Of a DNA stretch of 64,000 nucleotides, positions 56,701 to 64,000 are shown piece by piece. Location: contig JBBCBC010000033.1 in the NCBI GenBank assembly GCA_037126765.1, positions 11,484,085-11,548,084 on the forward strand, given 5' to 3'. This stretch comes from Stenogyne calaminthoides (Eukaryota > Streptophyta > Magnoliopsida > Lamiales > Lamiaceae). The translations under genes and the position numbers were made by a program. The stretch's first letter is position 1; each line of letters opens with the position of its first letter. The notes beneath the pieces are model-generated. The model was not told where the DNA came from. It saw nothing but the letters and a program-made list of their open reading frames with translations, and ran no database searches.

Positions 56701-57296
56701 GAAAGTCATTGCTTCGATCTCGTGAGCATCTGTGATCGAAAAGAAGATAGACGAAGAAATGTAGCGAAGGAGTGATTTCGGAGATTTGGCGAGCAAGAGG
56801 AAGGAACATCGAAAAGCGCTGAAAGGGGCCCCACGTTGATAAATGGATGCCCATTAAACTCAACGACATGTGGGAAGAAGTGAAGAGAACCTTCGTTCAA
56901 TTACGATGTTCTCGGGGAATGGAGAGGGAAGGCTCGAGATCGTAACGAAAGCTTTCATTGAATATCTTTTAACCTTCTATCCAAAGTATCTCCAAGGTTG
57001 GATTAACCTTGCGGATGAAGGTGGAGTACGATAGTAGCCCCGATCCATATTCCTACTCCTCCAAGACTTGGTAATGGCTTGGTAAATGAGAAGGCCATTA
57101 CGCAAGAAATTGCTCAAGATATCTTTGGTCATTGATTAACAGGAAATGGCCGGACATCATCAAAGAGAGGAATGAGTCAAGAAAAGATTTTTCGAATGTT
57201 CAACCCGGAGGTACCAAATGATGAAGTGGAAAATGAAGCAAATCAAGAGCCGAATCAAGATCAAGAGACAAGAACTCGAAGACTCAGTAATCTTTA
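53701..57296 (+). pseudogene. Post-pol accessory ORF of copia D
   Basis: The start is MAPTLFEKLAITNKPWYEF. With frame changes near 53870 the chain continues EFICNLRIDEEDGMHSL, YVVFERDLCIIPKNLNDVFEL, and KRHLKPQYRVFDGYC. Then follow FERLVPQARLMAAIEASPTT, DFNWLKFLIQMVKEQAK and KIHHATKIAYILEM (to about 54400). This core resembles the 'putative plant transposon protein' domain found after pol in some plant elements, judged by pattern. The remainder is charged, Glu/Lys/Arg-rich and low in complexity (55000-56900). The last segment EVPNDEVENEANQEPNQ ends at TAA 57296. No signal peptide or clear membrane segment is seen, so an envelope role is not supported. At least ten frameshifts are present. Confidence 0.62.
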
Positions 57297-57679
57297 AATT
57301 TTGTCTTTTTTGATTTTGTTTGATAAATTCATTGTAATCAGAAGGTATACTTATCATCAATGAAGATTTATCATTATGCTCAAAAGATAATATCTCATTA
57401 TCTTATTTACATGTCTTTATTTTGATATGCTGAATGAATGTCTCTAAACTGATTGTATGCTGATAAGAGGGAAATTGTTTAAGTATTTGGTAATGAACTA
57501 GTTAAAGAGATTCATTACTGAAGAAATTTGATATATGATTAAACTGTTGAGAAACTCAGAAATTGTTGGGAGATTCTCTGATCTAAGAAATAGTTGGGAG
57601 ACAACCAATCTTGTAATAGGATAAACTGAAACCTGAGTATAGGTTATATATTTGTAACAAGATAGGTTTTGGCATCTTC
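57297..57679 (+). other. D 3' untranslated region
   Basis: AT-rich sequence between the accessory ORF and the polypurine tract, without an ORF. Motifs such as GAAATTGTTGGGAGATTCTC near 57565 imitate the PPT-LTR junction. Confidence 0.6.
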
Positions 57680-57693
57680 AAAAAGGGGGAAAT
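57680..57693 (+). promoter_or_regulatory. Polypurine tract of D
   Basis: AAAAAGGGGGAAAT-type purine run immediately before the 3' LTR at 57694. Confidence 0.8.
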
Positions 57694-59617
57694 TGTTGGG
57701 AGATGAATTTAATAAAAGATTATATGATTTTGATTAAGATCCCAAAACCCCTAAGTATGACATGTTCAGAATGATCTTGATAGTTGAGTCGGATTCGGTT
57801 ATTAGAGTATTCGGGATGTTATCTCGCAAAATGTATAGTCGTGAGATATAGTTCGGATAGGTTCAAGTCTCTCAAGATTCAAGATGAAATCGAGAACTCA
57901 AGACTCAAAGATAAAAGACTCAAGATATCACCAATATAAATTTAAAAGACTCAGAAAAATCTGAAGACGCAAGACTAAAGACTGAGAAACTGAAGATCAA
58001 GAATACTGAAAGCACAAGAATTATCAAGACTCAAGAATGTATTGAAAGCTTCGAGATGAACTCGAATGATCCGAGGCACCTAATATATCTATCTCAAGGA
58101 TGCAATATCGAGAGAAACGCAATGCCTTAGAAAGATAGATATTGCCAAGACATTCAAATGCGCATAAAAGGAACTAAGTCGGTGTTGTTAAGGTTATATC
58201 AAACTCGAGTTTGTAACCAAAAGAGCCGCTGAAGGTGTCTACCTTTAATCAAGACAAAAGTCAAAAAGAGGAAGACGACATCATACCATCGACAATCGAC
58301 AAAGGATAAGTCAAGCGTGAAAAAGATGTCGATGTAATGAAAAGTTCCGGACTACAAAAAAGTGAAGACCGCCACATGAAAGACTATTGCCTAGAAAGTG
58401 TTAGGGAGTTTCGGACCCTAAATATAGCCGTTTCACACACCATAAGAGGGAACTCACGGCTATCTCTCCAACGGATAGTTTTCAAGAGTAACCTTGGTGT
58501 ATGCCTATAAATCTTGGTGACCCTCTACATTGTAAGGGGGACGGAAATTTATATTTAACTCAAGAGCTCGAACTTATTCTTGCAAAAAAGTAAAGCACTT
58601 TCAAAATACCTTGAATTTCCCAAGTGCTTCTATATCAAAGAGAGCTCACTTTACTAAGCCTAGCTTGATAAGATTTATCCAAAGCTTAGTCGAGATATCC
58701 TAAACCTTTGCATTGTGCTTCATTGTAAAGGATATCTCATCCTAGTTGAAACCAACCAAGAAACCCCAAACCCTTGAGAAGGTAGTTGAAGTGTGTTTGT
58801 TGGTGAGTAGAGTTGTAAAGAGTTAGTAAACTACGAGTAGTCGAAAAAACTCTAGAGGAGAAGTTAGTAAGCCACAGAGGTAGTCCGAAAGCTTGTGTGT
58901 GATTGAGTAAGTAAACTACGGAGGTAAATCGTAAAAACTCAAGGTCGGGTTGAGTAAGTAAACTACGTGGAGTAGTCGTAAAAACTCGTACGAAGTTGAG
59001 TAAGTAAACTACGAGGTAGTCGTAAAGCTCGAAAGTTGATAGTGAATTTCTCTCAAGAGCCGGAGAGAGTGGACGTAGGAGCTTGAGTCTCTGAACCACT
59101 ATAATTGCTGTGTTCTTTATTGCTTTCCTTATCTTTGCTTATCTGTTGCATTGACCTGATTTTGAAAGCATACTTTTCACTGATATTCAGTTGGAATCAA
59201 TCCAATCGAAGTTGCATAAGTGAATCACAGCCTAATCACTATTTCATAAAGGGAAGGTTTTTTCAAAGAAAGCTTAAAACGAGTATAATCTAAGGGCCAA
59301 CCATTCCAGACGATCGAGTAGCTAGAATGATAGTTATCAAACCTGAACTCTCTTCCGAGGATTCAAGAAGCTAGTTATCCGATCCAAGCAACTCGGGATC
59401 TCTCGACACTCGAGATTCGGTTGGGATTATCTCGAGGTATCTGAAAGCGGCTCGGGATCACTGCTCGATGAGACTTTGACTCGAGCGATCTGTGCTTCTC
59501 GAACCTAATCTTCGAGATTATCGACCCAAGTGACCTCGATGAGAAAAAAGTTTTAAAATCACTGAACACGTGTATTCCCCCATACACGTGTAAGACTCGT
59601 TTTCACCGGGACCAACA
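57694..59617 (+). repeat. 3' LTR of copia D
   Basis: It is 1924 bp long, with the same ends as the 5' LTR (TGTTGGGAGATG...ACCAACA). TATAAAT is at 58506-58512 and a tandem repeat at about 58810-59030. Its differences from the 5' LTR often turn TCA or CTG contexts into TCG. Confidence 0.93.
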
Positions 59618-60381
59618 CACATGTTTCGGTGCCAGTTCAGAAAATTTGGCCTAGCTAATTTAGTTTGTTTCCAGAACATATCTTAATAACAGTTATACAT
59701 TTCAACTAACCAAGAGAAATAAAATAAAACAAGAATTAAACACATAATTCCTATGATCAATATTCAGCAATCAGAATAAACATGGTCTTTCTTTTGTGTT
59801 TATTTTGTCTCCATTATTTTCACATACTTAACGACCTAATCGGAAAAGTACGAATTTATATCAAATATAAATTATAATGGACTAGGATCCACATTAATAC
59901 TATCATAATCCCAGCGAGGGCTGATCATTACAATAGCATAACTGGTAGGTCTTCAAACCAATTGCAAAAATACAATTCCTAGTTTGTCAAACCTAGTTCG
60001 ACTGATGTCCCTTAACTTTTGTTCCCCGCTAGGGCTAGCGAAATAAAATCAAGTTGGTTTACAACCATCAAACGGAGACATTGCATGTCCCTATAAAAGT
60101 CTCGTTAGATGTAGATCCGAGCAAAAGACGAGGGTCTTTAAGTAGTCATTGGAACAAAATCTCCGGTTTACTTTTAATTTTGATGGAAGACATCTTTCAT
60201 TCTCAAATGAAAAACCATATTTTAGTGAGGAACGTTTTTAAAGGCGGGGTATTAATTGCTTAATCGAGATCCATCATGATATCTAAGTCACATTTAAGCA
60301 GTTATGGGCGCCGCCTACCCAAACATGACATATACGGACTAACAAATATTTGGGCACCGTCTACCCAAGCATTTAATACGG
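59618..60381 (-). pseudogene. gag: Family B gag start and leader, beyond copia D
   Basis: After the duplicated CACAT the minus-strand family B gag start (TGTTTCGGTGCCAG..., complement of 14340-14370) continues into the leader, matching 13617-14340 of the + copy in inverse order. It includes two of the GGGTAGGCG(A/G)CGCCC hairpin units (60303-60375). Homology ends near 60381, before the GC-rich island and LTR. Confidence 0.8.
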
Positions 60382-61224
60382 AAACGAAAGAACAAGATCT
60401 CAAAAACATAGATAAAACACGCTCTCAAAATGAGAGAAAACAAGGCCAATAAATAACAATACAATCTAGAAAACCCTAGAGTGATTTCTGCAAAACCCTA
60501 GATCCCCAACCGTAGGCGCCTAGGGCATCACTTAATTCAAATCACTGTTTTTTAAAATATAATATTATACACCTTTCAGCATTAAGTACGAAGGTTCGAA
60601 TCATTGATTCAAACTGAACTCCAAATCGAAACCTAATCCGAAGAAATTCAATTAGGGTTCACTTTTATCTACAAGTTCGGTTTCTAGCCACCAGTTATAC
60701 CGATTTCACCGTAACTCTCAAAAAATTAATCTCAACTCTCAATCTTAAATTTTCTATTAAAAATGTGACAACTTTATTTGTTATGAAACCTTTATTTATG
60801 TATAATTCATGCAGTATCTAAATTTTATTTGAGTTATGTTCATTCAAGTTCATTTTTCAGGGAGAAGTAACCAAGGAGCCTAGCTTCGACGTTCGCCTAG
60901 CAAATTAGTAAGTTCGAACGATATTTTTCTAAATTAAATTTATTATCATTAATTATTATTATTATTATTTTGACAAGAATCATTAATTATTTTCTTAATT
61001 CATGCATTTTAAAATATTTTTCAAATTCAAGGATCAAAAGTGAAATATTCCAAGATATGTGCAGCAGCGGCCATGGAAACTGCTTATAAGTCATAGTCTC
61101 AGCCACGGTGAATACCTCATTCAAATTTGTGTGTTAAACAACCACACATGTTGGCTTCTTAAATTTACATTGTAGTGCCACATATGCGCAGTAAACGACG
61201 TAAATTTATCCAAGAATTACACTA
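60382..61224. other. Unassigned AT-rich sequence
   Basis: No gene is visible. It contains two CCCTAGA-type runs (60470-60530), a GAACTCC/TCGAAACC region, and an ATT microsatellite (about 60945-60970). Confidence 0.45.
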
Positions 61225-61384
61225 CAAAAAAAAATTGTAGTTCAATGAGGGCACACGCTCGTTAAATTGATTTAACGAGGGAATTAATGGGGACAAATAA
61301 CCCTTGATAATTTTCTCCTCACTAAAATTTAGTGAGGGCAATCACAGACCCTCGATTTGAGACAGGCCCTCCCGTGCAAATTTT
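61225..61384 (+). mobile_element. CACTA-type transposon end (truncated)
   Basis: CACTACAAAAAAAAATTGTAG at the edge is the typical CACTA (En/Spm) terminus. Subterminal GAGGG/CCCTCG repeats follow (61246, 61273, 61331, 61351). The interior and opposite end are absent; family B leader-like sequence starts at about 61385. It is related by eye to the relic at 18850-19043. Confidence 0.6.
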
Positions 61385-61655
61385 AAAAATTGCACTTGAG
61401 CCCCCGGGAATAAAATAAATTAAAATTAATTTTGGGAATTTTATTAAGTTTAAATTCTGAAATTAAAATTGGTTGGACCAAAGACGATTAATTGGATTAA
61501 TTGTAATTTTAATAATCTTAAAACTGGATTTTAATTGGACTTAAAATTCATTTTTAAAGAGATTTATTAAAACCCACTATTAACTTGTTTACTCGTTTAA
61601 TTAGTTAGCTCCTTTTATAGTCTGCATTATTACTGTTTGGGTAGGCGGCGCCCAA
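61385..61655 (+). repeat. Diverged family B leader fragment
   Basis: It aligns, with many changes, to 13290-13610 of the family B leader: TTGCACTTGAGCC, ATTAATTGGATTAATT, and the hairpin unit GTTTGGGTAGGCGGCGCCCAA near 61637. It is bounded by the CACTA end and the LINE. Confidence 0.6.
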
Positions 61656-61676
61656 TATTTGTTGTGACTCTGTCCT

Positions 61677-62447
61677 ATGGAGCGCATGATGGAGGAGTTG
61701 TGTCTCTCAGGCGATGAGGAAGAAGAATTAGTCATTGGAGCGAAAGATCTAAGTGAACAAGAAGGAAATGTCGATTTGTGTGTCATGGGCAAGCTATTAA
61801 CGAAACAACCACATAATCTTGTGGTGAATCATAATCGGGTTGCCAGGATTTGGAAACCGAAGAAAGGTATGTCTATCCAAGATATCAGCGATGGTAGATT
61901 GCTGATCCAATTTTATCATATTTTGGATTTGAAAAGAATCATGGAAGGGGGTCTGTGGACTCTTGGCAAACATCTTCTAATTATGCATAAGTTGAAGGTT
62001 GGAGAAATTTTGACGCAAGTGTCGTTGAACCGCCTTGCTTTTTGGGTTCAAATTCATAAGTTACCTATGGGGACGTTCTTGTAATCTATGGGGCGTCAAT
62101 TGGGAAATTTTATTGGTCTTTTCATTGAATATGATTCTTCAAACAGAGGAGCTCCATTGATGGTTTTCATGAGAAGTAGAGTTAACATTGATATTACTCT
62201 TCCGTTTAAAAGGGGAAAAAAGATAAATTTTGCTTGTGGTAGTTCTGCCACATTGGAGTTCAAATTTGAACTCTACGGGCGGCTAGGGCACATGGATCAG
62301 ACATGTGATATTGTTTTTGATGCGGGAGAGACGATGGTGGAAAGGAAATGGAGGCCAAAGCAGATTGTTATGGATCATAGGAAGAAGAATAAAGAGGGGG
62401 TTCGTTGGCTTCGGGGGCGGGGAAGGTGGTGGAGGCCGGCCTGGTGA
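61677..62447 (+). pseudogene. LINE ORF1-like region (DUF4283 and zinc knuckle)
   Basis: One frame runs from ATG at 61677 to 62447 with a single in-frame TAA at about 62082. The first part (WKPKKGMSIQDI, NRLAFWVQIHKLPMG) is the DUF4283 domain found at the N-terminus of plant LINE proteins. After the stop come GRQLGNFIGLFIEYD and FMRSRVNIDITLPFKRG. A zinc knuckle, reduced to YGRLGHMDQTC, lacks its first Cys pair. It would bind element RNA. The next reading frame (from about 62400) is shifted. Confidence 0.83.
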
Positions 62448-63850
62448 GGTTGATACAAATGATCACAGATTCATAGGGATTGGAGAGTTAGGCGTGGATA
62501 ATCCGTCTGTTATGCACGTTACGAGGCGCTCCCGTGATTGGGGGATGACTGCGGTCGAAGGAATATCCACTTCCCGAAATCAAGGATTCACATTAAATGC
62601 TGATTCGAATCACGTCATAACCAATCCATGTTATGACTTAGTCAACAACCAGGAAGAGGAAGAATTGGACGAAAATGCCCTCAATGACCTTAAGAAGTGC
62701 AAACAGATACAAAATTCAAAAGGCAAAGAAGCTTTAGAGGATCATGAAAATGTTGATTACCAGGAGAACATAGTGCCAATGGTGGATGACCAAGATACTC
62801 ATTTTTTATTGGCGGGCCCCGACAAGGGGCCTTGTCGATATTTATTGATAATTTTAAGTTGGAATTGTAGGGAAATGTGTCCGGCTCCTACAATTCGTGC
62901 GTTATGCAAGCTTGTTCTTGTTCGGATGTTATCTTTTTATTTGAAACTCTTTCTTATGGTGTTCGTTTGGAGGCGTTATATGTTCGTCTCTGTTTTAATT
63001 CTTGTTTCTCTATTGATTGTATTGGTCGTAGTGGCGGTATTGCAATTTTTTGGAATAATAATGTGCATGCTTTTGTTTTGTCCTACTCTAATAACCATGT
63101 AGATTTAAATATTAATGATCCTAACGGTGCATGGTGTCTTACGGGGTATTATGGGTTTTCTAAGAGAAGTCGTCACCACCTTTCATGGCAACTCTTACGA
63201 AACTTAAGTGATGTAAATGCAAACTCGTGAGTTTGTGTAGGGGATTATAACGACCTCTTAACGTCGGCTGATAAATGAGGCCGGGTGCTGCATCCTCAAT
63301 GGCTTTTTAGAGTTTTTGAGATGCGGTTATAGACTGTAGTCTTATTGATGTTCCGCTTTTCGGCTATCATTATACTTGGTTCCGGGGGAGAGATTCTCAT
63401 TTTGTGGTGGAGCAGCGTCTTGATCGTACCATGCGTACCCCTACATGACATTCACATTTTCCAAGGGCCACATTAACTAATTTGGTTGCTCCGACGTATG
63501 ACCACCACCTAATCTTGTTAGATAAGTCCCCTCTTGCGCTGAAAGCTCGACTACGTTTGTTTAGATTTGAGAATACATGGATTTTTGAGAAGGAATCAAA
63601 GGCAGTTGTGCGGAAGAGTTGGTCAGGTTTTAGTGATTTGGATTTCTTGAGTAGACTTGGTGCAACGGCTGATACACTCTCAATTTGGGGGAATAAGGCA
63701 GACACTAAGTTCAGACATGCAAAACACGAACTCGAGCAACGTTTAACGGAGTTGCAAGGTAATTTCAGCTCACCAGGTCGTTCTGATTATGAAGAGGCCA
63801 AGTGTGCGCTGGGGCAGTTATTGATTCAAAAGGAGAGTTTTTGGCGGCAA
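62448..63850 (+). pseudogene. LINE endonuclease region
   Basis: A variable acidic linker (62460-62830, e.g. NNQEEEELDENALND) leads into the endonuclease: ILSWNCREMC (first catalytic segment, about 62845), a frameshift near 62905, then GGIAIFWNNN, LTGYYGFSKRSRHHLSWQLL, VGDYNDLLTSADK (about 63236-63275; TGA follows where GRVLHP continues) and LFGYHYTWFRGRDSH with QRLDR (63355-63425). These are the usual Asn, Asp and His blocks of AP-type endonuclease, which nicks target DNA to prime reverse transcription. Lesions include several shifts, so the enzyme is inactive. Confidence 0.85.
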
Positions 63851-64000
63851 CATGCGATTTTTTTTTTGCTTAGAGATGGAGATGTAAACTCAAATTTCTT
63901 TCACCAGACGACTACAGCTCGCAAGAAGAGTAATAAGGTGTCTAAGCTTTGTGACAGGGCATGTAATTGGGTCGAGGATCAAGAAGGTCTATGTTCTATT
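63851..64000 (+). pseudogene. LINE endonuclease-RT linker, cut by window end
   Basis: A LRDGDVNSNFFHQTTTARKK segment, typical of the stretch just upstream of LINE RT, is followed by NKVSKLCD. RT motifs would start beyond the window. Confidence 0.75.

Larger units (their letters stand above)
45170..59617 (+). mobile_element. Large Ty1-copia element D (SIRE/Maximus-like)
   Basis: This full-length structure is 14,448 bp with LTRs of 1921 and 1924 bp and a perfect target-site duplication CACAT (45165-45169, 59618-59622). The order is primer site, long gag, protease, integrase, RT, RNase H, then a 4.2-kb stretch with a further coding region, polypurine tract and 3' LTR. The size, long LTRs, long gag tail and post-pol ORF fit SIRE/Maximus-type elements; that assignment is inference. 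It lies in family B gag. The LTRs are very similar, so insertion is recent, yet the genes have many frameshifts. Confidence 0.92.
22044..60381 (-). mobile_element. Ty1-copia family B, minus strand, split by two nested insertions
   Basis: Family B pieces on the minus strand are 22044-23541 (partial 3' LTR, RNase H, RT), 42227-45169 (RT, integrase, protease, gag) and 59618-60381 (gag start, leader). They are separated by gypsy C2 (23542-42221) and copia D (45170-59617). The sequence rejoins exactly when each insertion and one target-site copy are removed. Both ends are truncated: the 3' LTR keeps only about 128 bp, and the 5' end stops within the leader. The order is copia-type (gag, PR, INT, RT, RH). 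Confidence 0.9.
61656..64000 (+). mobile_element. L1-type non-LTR retrotransposon (LINE), 5' part
   Basis: The order is a DUF4283-like ORF with a zinc-knuckle remnant, then an AP-type endonuclease, then the region just before RT (FFLLRDGDVNSNFFHQTT at about 63860-63910). The element continues past the window end, so RT and poly(A) tail are not seen. Its start lies directly beside the family B leader fragment. Confidence 0.88.

Noticed and set aside
53701..57296. Calling the post-pol region of D an envelope gene
   Set aside because: No signal peptide, membrane span or cleavage-like site is visible. The core looks like a plant transposon-protein domain.
1..64000. CRISPR arrays, tRNA/rRNA genes, bacterial-type operons
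   Set aside because: No spaced direct-repeat array, no cloverleaf-like sequence recognised by eye, and the content is plainly plant nuclear repeats.

Overview
The window is repeat-dense plant nuclear DNA, almost certainly from a flowering plant and probably a eudicot. The indications are Ty1-copia elements primed by initiator Met-tRNA, a Ty3-gypsy element of the Tat type with two RNase H domains, an L1-type LINE with a DUF4283-like ORF, and CACTA-type transposon ends. The species cannot be named from this sequence. I found no convincing single-copy host gene, no tRNA or rRNA gene and no CRISPR array. Nearly all coding capacity is decayed retrotransposon gag/pol plus accessory retrotransposon genes.

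Layout, left to right. (1) 1-9806 is a cluster of copia family A (LTR about 1.7-1.85 kb, TGTTGGG...CCCCAACA). It holds an RT/RNase H remnant, an LTR (1814-3659), a second, internally deleted copy that shares this LTR, and a truncated + LTR (7180-8179) fused tail-to-tail to a minus LTR (8180-9806). (2) 9807-14652 is copia family B in + orientation: an integrase piece, a full LTR (10592-12223), and a leader plus the start of gag. (3) 14653-17402 is a truncated minus copy (C1) of gypsy family C: one LTR plus the region carrying an accessory gene encoded antisense to the element. (4) 17403-22043 is mostly unassigned, with a CACTA-like end and a 22-bp tandem repeat. (5) 22044-60381 is a minus-strand family B element split by two later insertions. 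The first is gypsy C2 (23542-42221, TSD AAACG), itself split by copia A3 (27672-36086, TSD AACCA/AATCA). The second is the large copia D (45170-59617, TSD CACAT). (6) 60382-61655 is unassigned DNA, a CACTA-like end and a stray piece of family B leader. (7) 61656-64000 is an L1-type LINE running off the window.

How the parts work. Each LTR element carries its own promoter (TATA boxes in the LTRs), tRNA primer site, gag, protease, integrase, RT and RNase H, and a polypurine tract. Copia order is PR-INT-RT-RH and gypsy order is PR-RT-RH-RH-INT. Two elements carry more than gag-pol. Family C has an intron-containing gene on the opposite strand between integrase and the 3' LTR, with its own TATA box. 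It is seen in two copies with the same structure but different disabling lesions. Element D has a roughly 3.6 kb region after pol, preceded by its own TATA-like box and leader, resembling the extra ORF of SIRE/Maximus-type elements. These two accessory genes are the most interesting content. Other notable signals are a duplicated polypurine tract and a 26-bp repeat in family A, GC-rich leader islands, C-to-T-type nonsense mutations in C2, and copy differences in D that repeatedly create TCG and may be a sequencing artefact.
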